From Podospora comata (taxonomy: Eukaryota > Ascomycota > Sordariomycetes > Sordariales > Podosporaceae), in the NCBI GenBank assembly GCA_017354895.1, contig CP071493.1:1-64000 (forward strand): a DNA stretch of 64,000 nt, given 5' to 3'. This document shows positions 1-11,291 of this stretch, piece by piece (position 1 is the stretch's first letter; each line of letters starts with the position of its first letter). The notes beneath the pieces were generated by a model, which was not told where the DNA came from, ran no database searches, and worked only from the letters and a program-made list of their open reading frames with translations. Both the position numbers and the translations under genes were made by a program.

Positions 1-9
1 TATTCGTCC

Positions 10-68
10 GGTCCAGTCTTGATTAGTTCTTTGTGGTCCCACCGTCTTCTAAAACCGTAACATGAAGG
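10..68. repeat. Diverged 59-bp direct repeat, copy A
   Basis: About 83% identical to 704-762 in the same orientation (about 10 mismatches in 59, nearly all transitions). This is the pattern left by repeat-induced point mutation or long neutral decay of a dispersed element. The solo LTR lies between the copies. The parent element is not recognised. Confidence 0.6.
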
Positions 69-97
69 CACTTCTAAATAATCCTGGTTCGGTATAG

Positions 98-528
98 TTA
101 AATGTTATAGTTAAGCCAACAGGCAGGACAGACCGTGTGCGGGGCACAAGACGCACAGCCAATCGCTAGTAGGACCAATCAGGGCAAGGCTACGCGGTCA
201 TGGGCAGCAGACTGGAAAGACACAGTGATCGCGGCAATACAACCAATAGGGAGTTACGGAGGATCATAGCGATCATTACGATCATTGAGAATGAGCGGAA
301 TGATCACCATGATCAGGGCTTAGCACGAGGTCTATATATACGGATGAACTGGCTGGTGTAGATAGACAGTTCCGCAGTATGCAATTCAAGCTTGTATTCA
401 CGGGATCTAGTGTTTACATTGAGACATCTTGTTGTGCACTATTTAGCTGCACCGAGCCACGATTATTCAGAAGTGCCTTCGACCAGTATCCCTTTCAGAG
501 GTTCTGGATAGGGGTTCGTCACATTAAA
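98..528. mobile_element. Solo LTR of an LTR retrotransposon with 5-bp target duplication
   Basis: A 421-bp segment (103-523) starts TGTTATAG and ends TTCGTCACA, so it has the TG...CA ends of a long terminal repeat. It is flanked on both sides by TTAAA (98-102 and 524-528), a perfect 5-bp target-site duplication. It holds a TATA-like run (about 331-341), as LTR promoters do. No internal region and no second LTR is visible, so this is a solo LTR left by LTR-LTR recombination, a well known outcome. The intact duplication suggests modest age. Copia or Gypsy origin cannot be told without the internal part; orientation is uncertain. Confidence 0.8.
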
Positions 529-634
529 TAATATATAACAAATGGTTTATCTTAAGTATAAATTATCTAGATACCAACGATTATAACTTGTACTATATAC
601 GGCAAAACTATTTATCTACATTAGCTAGTTCCTT

Positions 635-658
635 TATATATATATATATATATATATA
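635..658. repeat. (TA)12 microsatellite
   Basis: Twelve uninterrupted TA units inside an AT-rich spacer between the two 59-bp repeat copies. Confidence 0.95.
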
Positions 659-703
659 GACCTGACCTTAGGACTGTGGATCGTTAACTTACAAACGGTC
701 CTC

Positions 704-762
704 GGTCCACTCCTGATTGGTTTTTTGTGGCCCCACTGCCTTCCAAAACCGTGACATTAAGG
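704..762. repeat. Diverged 59-bp direct repeat, copy B
   Basis: Partner of 10-68. Similarity stops abruptly at about 765 on the right, suggesting the end of a repeated unit. No coding sequence is associated with it. Confidence 0.6.
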
Positions 763-1357
763 TATGCGAAAGGACGTATATTTATATGAGAAAAATGCTA
801 TTGGGGCATGGGGAAAAGGAGTTAAAGGACGCGGAAGGAATCTGGGTATATATTGGGCTTAGGAGGATTCGCGATAGCTTCAGTTTTGACGGCGGTATGC
901 TGTCTGTGTGGGGTAGGGGGGTGTGGGACGCCTACAAAGGCCCACCTTTCTCCATACTTACACCAGGGTTGCTTATAAGGCTGTTTTCTACTTACTGCTT
1001 ACTTCACAACCCACAACCAACAACAACACTGTAATATTGATTTGTTAATTAATTTCCCTGCTTTTCTAGTCTCACTTTTCGCGGGCAGCGAGTTTACTAG
1101 GCCGTCGCCCTACAAGTGATGGCCTTGTCGGGGAAGGCAACGACGCAGGGACTGCTGCGCAATGCGGCTGGGGACAGATCAACTCGCGGTGGGAAAAAAG
1201 TTGCCGCCTGGTAGATTCGAGCCGACAGAGGAAGCAATTGGTCCCTGGTCAGAGAGGCGTGAGCAAAAAGGAGAAAAAGGCATGCGTTTGACGGGGACCT
1301 ATATTGCTGGGATGCAGACTCCCGGGATGACACTGGCCGACGGGTGGCGAGGATGAG

Positions 1358-1519
1358 GGCGCTGACGAGACTCAGGACGCTGACGAGAATCGGGACGCTG
1401 ACGAGAATCGGGACGCTGACGAGAATCGGGACGCTGACGAGAATCGGGACGCTGACGAGAATCGGGACGCTGACGAGAATCGGGACGCTGACGAGAATCG
1501 GGACGCTGATGATGTTGAG
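1358..1519. repeat. 18-bp minisatellite (array 1)
   Basis: Seven identical 18-bp units (GACGCTGACGAGAATCGG) from 1376 to 1501, flanked by one diverged unit on each side. The unit is a multiple of 3, so several frames stay open through it; one + frame reads as (DADENR)n and continues open for about 70 codons to a stop near 1720, but has no convincing ATG. The perfect copies imply recent expansion. Confidence 0.95.
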
Positions 1520-1719
1520 TGTGCCCATGAGTCCACACAACGAATCCTTGTCTTTGCGATGATTGGTTCCCTGTTGACTTTGGCAGACGGAGTCTCGGGC
1601 AATGTGCGTGAGTATCTGCTTCCCAGCTGGTCTCAGGCGATATGCGCGACCAGCTGCTTTCGAGGAAATGGCATTGGTACCGCGGAGTTTGTCGACAAAG
1701 ATCGCCTGGAGAGTCATGA

Positions 1720-2046
1720 TTAGCATGCTGTTGGGTCATCCATCGAGGCTCTGTCGACTTGCTTTGACCACGCCCGGCTTTCGCGTGCAAAAGTCCCAAA
1801 TTCCTCCACCTTGCAGCGCTCCTCGTCCTTTTTAACTTCCATTATGGTGTTGTCCATGTTCTCAATCTCTTGGTCGAGGTAGCTCAGCATGAGCTTCAGA
1901 GAGCTCATCTCAACGCCAGACAGCCTGTCCTCGGCGACTGTATTCTCGGATAGGGAGATGCTCCATCCAAAGAGCGTTTGCTGCGAACCGTCTCTCCGAG
2001 CTGCTGCGGTTCGCCTACGGGGGTGGTTCATCAGAGAAGAGGGCGT
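1720..2046 (-). CDS. Doubtful ORF with coiled-coil-like tail
   Basis: The 3' half of a longer minus-strand open frame reads like real protein: an acidic, heptad-like stretch (SSLKLMLSYLDQEIENMD and following) ending at a stop at 1720. The upstream half is rich in Pro, Arg and His and looks non-coding, and no start or splice pattern was convincing. It could be the last exon of an unrecognised gene or a gene relic in this repeat-rich region. No function can be given. Confidence 0.2.
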   Translation of the reverse strand, partial: TPSSLMNHPRRRTAAARRDGSQQTLFGWSISLSENTVAEDRLSGVEMSSLKLMLSYLDQEIENMDNTIMEVKKDEERCKVEEFGTFARESRAWSKQVDRASMDDPTAC

Positions 2047-2748
2047 CGCTGACGAATGGTGACGGGATGAATTGTTTGGTGGTGGTTCACGGTGTCGAGC
2101 CTTCGCTGTCGGTCGTAAAAAAAGAGGGCGATTGCTAGCGTATATAGCTCTTGATGCTGGGACGAATGGACGGGGCTCGCGAGCGATCGGTGGTGGTCGT
2201 CTACCAAGGGATGGATCGTCTGATGGTCCATAGCGCTGCCCGTCTATCAAAAAGAAGGGCGTTTGTAAGCATCGACATCCCCTCGGATTCCTCTCTCCCA
2301 TACCTAGTAGCTGGGATGCCCAGCCCGGACGGTGCAGAGCATGATTCTCGCGTAGGAGCCCTTCTCCTACAGAATGCGTACGATTTCCTGCCTGCCGATG
2401 GCCAAAGACTGCTGAGATCGGCGTAGGTGCTGCTCGCGATGGAACAATACCGTTTTTTTGTTTTGTGAAATCGTTTGTCGGTTGCAGGGCTTTGCAAAGG
2501 CACTGGTGCGTGGTGCAAGTGCATCAAGGAAGGCACGACGAAGGAAGGTACGAGTGACATTAATCGCTAGAAGCTTCATGCCCTGCAAGGCCTGAATTCT
2601 TCAATAATGCAAAACAATTCTATATACATCTTTCTACCGATTCAATCTCCCGTCATGATTGTTTGAGGATCCAAACGTCCTGACTTTCGAACAGCAACCT
2701 AGTGTTTCATGATAGCAGGAGACGCGTCTTGTCTCGCTTCGCCCAGCC

Positions 2749-2821
2749 GAGGGAATTGATTCTATCAAAATCTGAATGGCGGAATCTAGACAAAGCCGAG
2801 GGAAGTTGATTCTATCAAGAC
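2749..2821. repeat. Short direct repeat (about 26 bp)
   Basis: AGCCGAGGGAATTGATTCTA and a near copy with one inserted base recur about 48 bp apart, within non-coding DNA upstream of the xylanase. Confidence 0.6.
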
Positions 2822-3220
2822 ATGTCTCGGACGTATGCCCTTTTGCTCTCGTCTTTCGTTGCGCTCCAATTAACATGCCGCCTCTTCATAAGCGCGAGCC
2901 GCGGCCAAGAGGCTCTGCTGCGACCCAAGTTTAGCCAAAAGCCCCAGTGCCGAACCCGAATACAGGCTATTTGCGACGAGACAAATGAGGAAGTGATCTG
3001 CATCATGTATGGACCCAGAATCCGGGGAGTGATCCCTGCTCCGTGTCAAAATCCGGGGCGTGGCCTCGGGTAGACATGCATGAAAATCCGGGGAACGATC
3101 CTCCATTCGATGTATACCGGGCTGGCAGTCAAGTTTACAGTCCCGCAGCCAGTCGGCAAGCTAGTCCCGCAAAATCCACCAGCCAGTCCAGCAACCAATC
3201 CAGCAGCAAGCCCCGAAATG

Positions 3221-3336
3221 TCCAGCAGTCCCGCAAAGTCCAGCAGTCCCGCAAAGTCCAGCAGTCCCGCAAAGTCCAGCAGTCCCGCAAAGTCCAGCAG
3301 TCCCGCAAAGTCCAGCAGTCCCGCAAAGTCCAGCAG
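3221..3336. repeat. 18-bp minisatellite (array 2)
   Basis: Six tandem units of TCCAGCAGTCCCGCAAAG from 3221 to 3328 plus a partial unit to 3336; degenerate units precede it (about 3170-3220). It is unrelated in sequence to array 1 but has the same period. Overlapping ORFs on both strands are side effects of the 3n period and have no start context or domains. Confidence 0.95.
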
Positions 3337-3424
3337 CTTCCCTCGCCATCGCCAAGTAAAACCGATGACAAGTCAGATGGAGTCTCGGGTTTCATACCGA
3401 GACCAAGAACTCTCCACAAGACAT

Positions 3425-3430
3425 TTAGCC
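3425..3430 (-). promoter_or_regulatory. GGCTAA motif (XlnR/XYR1-type core) upstream of GH11 gene
   Basis: TTAGCC on the + strand, that is GGCTAA on the minus strand, 247 bp before the xylanase ATG, inside TTTAGCCAAAA. The same 11-mer context recurs at about 2930. GGCTAA is the known core bound by the xylanolytic activator XlnR/XYR1; use here is inferred. Confidence 0.45.
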
Positions 3431-3448
3431 AAAATTCCTACACCATCA

Positions 3449-3500
3449 TGATAGGTTGGATGGTTTAGAGAGAAGATCGTGATAGGCTGGACGGTCTAGA
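3449..3500. repeat. 21-bp tandem-like direct repeat upstream of the xylanase
   Basis: TGATAGGTTGGATGGTTTAGA (3449-3469) recurs as TGATAGGCTGGACGGTCTAGA (3480-3500), with three C/T differences. It lies about 180-230 bp before the xylanase ATG, so it may be promoter sequence. Confidence 0.8.
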
Positions 3501-3594
3501 CGACGTCAAGATCACGGAATGAGTTGTCTAGAGCTTCACTCGGCGCAGATGCCAGGTTGGGAACGTGGGAAGCAAGTTGACAGCCCAGCTCAGA

Positions 3595-4418
<824 letters not shown>

Positions 4419-4689
4419 TGGGGGTGGTCAATGATGGGGGTGATGGGGAGGTGATGGGGAGGTGATGGTGACACTGGCTTCAAATGTATATACAGACTTG
4501 CTTTCTTGTACATATTGTCTGCAATGACTTTGTCACTTTTGGAGATTGACATGCTTTCTGACGGTTATCTGTCCATGGAGAGCTTGACTAATGACCAAGA
4601 CTCCTGTATGTTTGACAACTCATGTCTCTGGTCTACGCGGGTACGGAAGTGTGTGGTCAGTGAGCGAGGAAGTGAGGCATAATCTGACT

Positions 4690-5006
4690 GACTTACAATG
4701 GCTGAATGAGACTGAGTGACTAGTACTGGTTGAATGAGACTGACTGACACTGACTGAATGATATTGAATACCACTGACCGAATGCCGCTGACTAAATGAT
4801 ATTGGTTGAATAATACTGGCTCAGCAATACTGAAAGACACTGAATAATATTAAATGACACTGACTGAATGACACTGACTGAAAGACACTGACTGAAAGAC
4901 ACTGACTGAATGACACTGACTGAAAGACACTGACTGAATGACACTGACTGAATGACACTGACTGAATGACACTGACTGAATGACACTGAGTGAATGATAC
5001 TGACTG
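4690..5006. repeat. 14-bp minisatellite (array 3)
   Basis: Ten units of TGACTGAATGACAC or a one-base variant run from 4861 to 5000, with degenerate units back to about 4690. The 14-bp period is not a multiple of 3, so the three long minus-strand ORFs across it are chance products. It starts about 270 bp after the xylanase stop and may include its 3' flank. Confidence 0.95.
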
Positions 5007-6503
5007 CCGGTGGTGATGGAAACCAAAAGAGAAACCGACGCCCTGGACAAATGAGTATTGTAAACTTGAAAACGAGATAGGCATGCAAGCAATATTCCAA
5101 CGCCTCTCAGGTATGCTCTGACGCCTATGAAAGATGTTGAAAGGGTTGTAACCCATGTTCAAAGGCCTATCAACCATCTTTAAACGCATGTACTCCATCT
5201 CTTTTCCACCATGAAAAGCGCTTTTTGATGCGGGTTCTGGATGCTCGTGGTTTGAGTGTTGAAGGCAAACTGGCAATACCCATGGCCTGCTTTACCAGGC
5301 CTGACTAGTTTGTCGTCGCGGATATCCTTGGCAATGTCCATGTACTACCTAAAGTCTCGGCAGTGCCCGGAAAGGGTTTGCCGTTGCATCTCAGTCTGCA
5401 TAGAAGGCGTTAGGGATCCCCCGTCTCCAGGGCTGCATAGATCCGCATCGGTATCGGTATATCTTTGGGGGTCCTATCTGCAACCTGTTGACGGGAGGAT
5501 GACCATCACGTACAAACTCCTGCGATGCAGATTTAATGAAGTGAGATATCGTAACTCTGTGGTCGATAGCCACGAGCAGATAGTTGAAGAGAGAACGGGG
5601 ACCATGTCGGGATGATTGTGCCCATCATATGCTCTGTGTAAAGTCCATATCCCGATTACAGCCTCTGGCCTTGGATACACTATCTCATCGATCGTCGAAG
5701 CTGATAACTTGCAAATACCCAGTCTCTCCGCCGCGGTCATCCGTCGACAGGCAATAGCATCATTTTCTAGGGCGGTCAGTCTGATGTTTGTCGTTTCCAC
5801 AATCACTGCATTAATCAGCAATTTCTTGATAATACTCATGTAATTGCTTTCGTGAGACAGATCAAGAGCGTCGTGGTCGATTTGAAAGAAGATGTCTTAT
5901 CGTTCAATCCCGACGGAATTCAACGGCTAGGCCCACAATGTTCTGGATTCGGTAACCCACTCGTCGCAATTTGGCAGCATATGCACGCTAGCCTGTTTTC
6001 AGCTAGCCTATTTCATGGCAGGGGTTCAATGTGGATGCCCATAGGCTAAAAAAAGCAGAAATTTGGAGCTGCTCTGATCTGACCACGATGGCCACGTTTT
6101 GGTGATGGAGCCAGATCAAAGACTGTCAATCTACGATGGCAGCATCAACATCTTTGGAAAATGCCGGATTACTCGAAAAAGGCCACTTCAGTAGAATCCT
6201 CAGTGCTCTCATGCAGCGCGAAAATGCCAAGCCGTTCACGGATAAAGCGACAGATTGGAAAGGGTCCAATCGTAAGGAAACCCTGACGCCAGGCCAAGTC
6301 ACGATCAAAGGAATTCAACGACGATCTCGCCTGCGGGCCCAGCGGTTGGGAGATCGCGACAGCAAGACTTGGCGTCCTTGGCTGACGCGACCACGGCTTT
6401 TGATTAAAGTCGCTCCTCTGCACTTTTTCTGGTACTCATCAATCGACAACGGTTTTGCTAGAAATCGCAATCAACGGGCGATCGTTACAACTGAACAACT
6501 ACA
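5007..6503. other. Intergenic stretch with one weak minus-strand ORF
   Basis: No recognisable gene. A minus-strand frame open from about 5900 to 5474 contains protein-like sequence (ALENDAIACRRMTAAERLG) but no domain I know, and its upstream end is a stop codon. It may be an exon of an unknown gene or a relic. Confidence 0.4.
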
Positions 6504-7510
6504 ATGAGCGGTACGTTTGATGACCGAACCGGGCTGGTGGCCGCCTCGCACCACAGAATACGTCAACTGACTTTTTAACAGGACCACCACCAGGCATCGA
6601 CATCTCTTCCGGCGGCGGACCCCCACCCGGCGTCAACACCGGCCGCGGCGGCTATGTCGACCCTAACTGGCCATTCCCTGGCGGTCCCAACGATGCGCCC
6701 GTCATCATCTACGGCTACACTCCTTCGTTCGCCCTCGCTCTCTTGGCCACGATTCTCTTTTGTCTCTATTTTGTCGCCCACTTGTTCCAGGTCGTCCGAT
6801 ACCGCACCGTGTACTTTTGCACCTTTCCCATAGGTCTCGCCTTCGAGATCGTCGGCTACATCGCTCGCTGCCTGTCCGCCAAGGTCAACCCGTACAACCT
6901 CATCTTCTTTATCCTCCAGTACTTCTTCATCGTCACCGCCCCAGTGTTTTTGGCCGCCGGTATCTACGCCATCCTGTCCGCTCTCATCCACCGACTGGGA
7001 CGTGAATACTCGCTCCTTCCCCCCAAGTGGATTCTGTGGTTCTTCATCACCTCGGACGTTGTCGCCACCATCACTCAGATCACAGGCGCGGCTTTGATCG
7101 GTGTGAAGCAAAAGAAGAAGGAGGACCCCACTGCTGCCAACAACATCCTGTTGGGTGGTCTGGCCTACCAGGTCTTCGCCATTGGTCTGTTCATCATCTT
7201 GAGCGGTGTGTTCATCTTTCGCGCGAGGAGGCAGATCAAGCAGGCTGGCCTCACGCTCTTTATTGCCGCCTTCTCGACCGCCACTCTCCTGATCTATCTG
7301 AGAACCGTTTTCCGTCTTGCCGAAACCGCAGAGGGGCTGGGCGGCGATCTGAGCACAAAGGAGGTTTATTTTGGCACACTCGAGTTCTTGCCCGTGGTCC
7401 TGGCCGTGCCTCTGCTGAATGTCTGGCACCCCGGACGCTGCGTTGGACGGAGCATTGCTTCAGACTCCAAGGAAGAGGCCGGCATTGTTGAGTTGGAGTC
7501 CAGGGGCTGA
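6504..7510 (+). CDS. RTA1-like seven-helix membrane protein
   Basis: A lipid-translocating-exporter-like RTA1 family protein. These fungal plasma-membrane proteins have about seven helices and are linked to resistance to toxic lipids and sterol inhibitors; the exact substrate is unknown. Exon 1 is only 7 bp (6504-6510, ATGAGCG), the intron is 6511-6581, and exon 2 is 6582-7510, giving 311 aa. The N-terminus is Gly/Pro-rich (about 45 aa). Family signatures visible are YGYTPS before helix 1, EIVGYIAR in helix 2/3, LQYFFIVTAPVFLAAGIY, and SDVVATITQITGA. The ORF fits RTA1 better than PTH11 or rhodopsin-like proteins because of the GY.AR and Q..G signatures. Confidence 0.85.
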
Positions 7511-7786
7511 TATTGTTTGTTTCTACAAGTTTAGAGGAGAAGCGTGTTGTCTTGTGATACCTCGGGGTGTTGGAATCTTAATCTTGGATATCAATTTGGT
7601 AGTAATGATCATTCTCATAGAAATACTGAAATAATCCCCTTTTATGACATGCTAGAATCGTCACTGCTACCGTCCTCTCGAAATGCGACGCAGGGTCTGT
7701 CACCCTTTTTTCCCTTGCCCTTGCTTTTGGTCGCTTGCCTCTAATAGCAGCGGGTTGGCTTCACACGTGGATGATATTGTGCTTAT

Positions 7787-8765
7787 TCAATAACCAACCC
7801 TCAGTCCTGTCCAACCGTCCCGATACCAGTTCGCCCGATCCCAATCTTCAAGACACAGGCCAACAGTGACAAACTTCGAGTTCTTTGCTTTGGCCTGGCT
7901 GATATGTGCCTGGCCAGGTCGAGTGTGGCAGGCAGGGTGTCATGAGCAAGGGTGATGACTCGACCGTAACCGCTGTGCTCTGGGTTCCAGAGTTCGGCGC
8001 TGAACTTCTCAAATGACTCCCAGATGTTCGAAGCTGGTTGATTCATCCAGTCCTCGGTGTCGAGGTTCCACATCACTACCGTGTAGTCCAGGCCTCCCAT
8101 CTGTGCGAGACAGGCGCCGTCACATTTGCCGTGCGATGAACGCATGTAGGTGGGAAAGAAGCCCAGAATGTCTCTATACATGATCTCGTTCCACATCATC
8201 TGTTGATTCATGGACTCTGACGACTCGAGATCCAGGTTCTCGAGGTGGCCCCATGTGTGAGACGCAAGCTGGTGTCCTTGATCAATAACGCGTCGCAGAA
8301 TGCTCGGCGGGGTTCCATGTTCTCCATTGACAAAAAAGGTGGCGTTGACCCCCTCCTGATGCAACAAGTCGAGAAGGGGCCCGGTCTGCGCTGATGGCCC
8401 GTCGTCAAAGGTCAAAGTGATAGTGTTGCGCTGCGTGCAGTCATAGACCCGTCTGCCACGATTTTCGGAGCGGAAGTGGTCACGTCGAACACGCCGAACA
8501 TTGTCACTGATTGCGAGGTTAGCAAGGTATGCAGCACGAAAAGATTAAGACTCAGATCTCGCAAAATCCACGGCCAACCTGGCAATATGCGCCGCAGTGA
8601 GCGGCGGAATATCCACAATAGCCAGCCCAAGAACAGCAGGACGAGGAGAGACAGCTGGCAAGGCCGTGCCCGCAGCGGATACCTGCCAGGGTGTTGTTGG
8701 GTTTGATTTGGACTTCGACTGTATGAGCAGTGGCGCCATGAATGAATATGGCCGTTGCCGAGAGC
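7787..8765 (-). pseudogene. CBM18 + polysaccharide deacetylase (chitin deacetylase-like), frame disrupted
   Basis: Three conserved pieces lie in order on the minus strand. A secretion-signal-like stretch runs into a chitin-binding CBM18 module with all eight cysteines (8674-8561; CGHGLASC, CCSWAGYCG, HCGAYC). A NodB deacetylase domain follows (about 8490-7905; VYDCTQRNTI, TFDDGP, ASHTWGHLENL, RSSHGKCD). The usual C-terminus (KFVTVGLCLEDW, ANWYR) ends at 7787. The CBM18 and NodB frames differ and no canonical donor after the eighth Cys restores the frame, though an acceptor exists near 8515. The C-terminal motif is also in another frame, with no room for an intron near 7905. No in-frame ATG precedes CBM18. 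I read this as a decayed gene; indel errors in the sequence are the alternative. Intact relatives deacetylate chitin outside the cell. Confidence 0.6.
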
Positions 8766-8953
8766 CAAATAGGCCAGTAAGTCCGGGATGTTCATCATGG
8801 TGGTGTCAAACAACATGGCAAAATTAAAGAGGTCAGTCGTTTTGTTAAAGAGTGCCGCCATGGAAGTCCGGACATCTAGACGCCACTGTCCTTCTCCATT
8901 CCAACTGCAACAACGCCACCAAAGCGCCCTGTCATGGATACGACGTGCTCAGG

Positions 8954-11291
8954 CTAGTTCCCCTTCAAGTAGCCCGCAATGACTTGCTCCCTCCACCACC
9001 AAACTCCCGCCATAGAAGCCCCAGGGCCCAGCACCACCTGGCTGAGGATAGAAGCCAGCGAGACCTTGACAACCTGCCAACCCGTCACATACCCCAAGAA
9101 CCTAAGAGCAAGGATTGAATACAAAGTCTCTCCCAAGAATCCCACTGCCCCACTCAGTGAAAAGGGCAAACTGATCAGTTGAAGTGGTGTGGTCTTCAAG
9201 CAGATGTAGGCATGAGCTACAAACATGATGTGGGCAGCAGCCTGGGATACGACAGCCAGTTTATACACCGTTTTCAATGCCGAAACATCGTCTTTCTTGT
9301 ACCTCTCAAAGTCTTCTGCATACGCTGTGCTCCTGCTTTCCCACCATCTGGAAAGCGCTGTGGTCAAAACTGGAACAAGCAAGGGCGCCCCTATTGCGAA
9401 GCCACTGGAAACAACACCTTGGGATGCTCCCCAGGTTGGGCTTAGTGCAAAGAGCGTTGGAATAACATATCCCAGAGAGAGTGCAGGCATCAGTGCTCTC
9501 GCAACATACACGCCGACCCACCGACCTGGGGGAGCCTTGAACGACTGAAGTGCGGCTATGATCGCATGTAGAGGAGCAATCGTTGCCATTCCCACCCGCC
9601 TAGTCTGTATGCAAGCCACAAATAGGCTGGGCAATGAGAGGAGCGTGCCCTTGTTGCCAGCTCGATGGCCCTCGAGAGTGTACGTCAGGAGCGGCGAGAT
9701 TGTTTGTGACAGCGAATAAGCCCGTTGCAACTGAGAATTCAGCACTGACAAAGGTTGAAAGGGGTACCCCAATCCCAACCCCATTCCAACACAGAACACC
9801 GCCTTGGTCATTGCGAGCGGCCATCCTCGGATTGGTTTTGCTGGTAACTCGTGGTCATATGGCACGGCCCTGGGTCTTGTGGGCACTGGCAGAAAATCCA
9901 GCTTTGCGCTGGCAAGCAGCCTGGATCCCATCTGGCCAAGGTGGTGTTCAAGCCCGCTCAGGGGAACAACAATATTAAGAACGACTTTTGTGAGCAGTGG
10001 CTTTTCCGACGCGAATAGAGCTTGGGTATCATGGCTGAGCTTGACAATGTATTTCGCTCTTTCGTACCGCGCGTCCTGTGTGTGCTTGGAGATGGCCTCG
10101 ATCTCTGCTGTTGTCAAGCCGCACAGTCCATTCGAACGGCTGTCTCTTGCTCTGAGCAGAGAGTTGACAAACTCAGCTGCCGTTTCGATAGCGCCGTTTC
10201 CACCCATGCCACCAATGGGGTTTGGCTACGTGAGACACTGTTAGTTCCGGATCGTCCTGTCTTTACTGTGAAACCCACCTTGTGTACGCTGTCTCCCATC
10301 AAAATCATTCTTTCCCAAAACCACTTCTTAAATACTATCTCGTGAAGTGGTGTCAAAGTCGACGAGATCCTGTTTTCAAAAATCCGTCCAAACGTTAAAT
10401 CCTCTGTGATCCGGACGTGGGCGTGCTGCTGGACGAAATCCTCCTCGTCCTGTTTCGTGTATCTTGGAATATCCTTGCCGTATTTCACTTCAGGTAGACG
10501 CTTGAACATGAACCAATACACTCTGTTGTCGGGCCCCGATGCCACCAGAAACGAGTATCCCTCCCCAGACGTGAATGACTGGTTTTTTTCTGGCCAGTTT
10601 TCGACATGTTTGGCGATTCCAAAGCTGCACTGGTAGTGACATGGGACTGTTTGCTCTTCATCCTCAGACGGGAAGGACGTTGGGTTGTTTGATAGACTGG
10701 CGAGCCGTCTCATCTCGTGACGCACCGTGCTGTGAACTCCGTCGGCGCCTACCACAATGCTACCGGTGTGTTTCTTTCCTGCCTTGGTTGTCACGCTGAT
10801 CTCACGGCCAGATTGTTCGATAGCCTCTACACGGCTGCTGAGCACAATCCGCTCCTTATGCCGCAGCTGATCAAAAAGGACTTGAAGAAGCCACTGTCTG
10901 TCAAAAAACAGCATCTCATAACCGTGTCTGACTTCCAGATATCAAAATTCGGCTCTATAATCTTGCTGCAGGATACGTACCTCTTCTTCAGGTGCGCAAA
11001 GAGATCCTCGGTGCAGGACACGGAACTGCCGTCTGGACGGCGCATGTGCGCGTACTTGACACTGTCGCCCTGAGCGACTGCTCGGACTGGCTCGTAGCAT
11101 CCTATCTGGTCGAGAATCAGCAGCCCGTTAGGAAACAGGCCGATGCTCGCGCCCACTGCCGGTGCGATGTTGTCGCGAGCTTCCAGCAAGATGTAGTCAA
11201 TCTCAAACTTTTCCAGCATATTGGCGAGTGTCAAACCTGCTATCCCCCCTCCCACAATAATGATTTTGAATGGGTCATTTGGGCTAGACAT
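8954..11291 (-). CDS. FAD-dependent monooxygenase (PaxM-like) fused to a multi-helix membrane domain
   Basis: Three exons, 11291-10981, 10927-10279 and 10225-8954 (introns of 53 and 53 bp), give 743 aa. Residues 1-about 440 form a group A flavin monooxygenase: GGGIAGLTLANML near the N-terminus (dinucleotide fold), HGYEMLFFDRQWLLQ, GADGVHSTVR and GDSVHKPNPIGGMGGNGAIE (FAD ribityl binding, rebuilt across intron 2). It resembles the epoxidases of meroterpenoid and indole-diterpene pathways. The last about 290 residues hold some seven or eight hydrophobic helices (such as GFAIGAPLLVPVLTTAL), beyond the usual length of PaxM-type enzymes (about 470 aa). No terpene or polyketide backbone gene lies nearby, so the substrate is unknown. 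Confidence 0.85.

Noticed and set aside
717-1034. 105-aa ORF at the left repeat region
   Set aside because: Starts inside a diverged repeat without an ATG in good context; no protein-like pattern.
1097-1799. Repeat proteins read from array 1 in several frames
   Set aside because: The 18-bp unit keeps many frames open at once; none has a start context or flanking domain.
4565-5276. Ser/Val/Gln repeat ORFs over array 3
   Set aside because: A 14-bp period rotates the frame, so the frames are chance products of repeat composition.
6575-7429. 284-aa minus-strand ORF
   Set aside because: Shadow of the RTA1-like gene, rich in Asp/Glu/Gly/Gln from reverse-complement hydrophobic codons.
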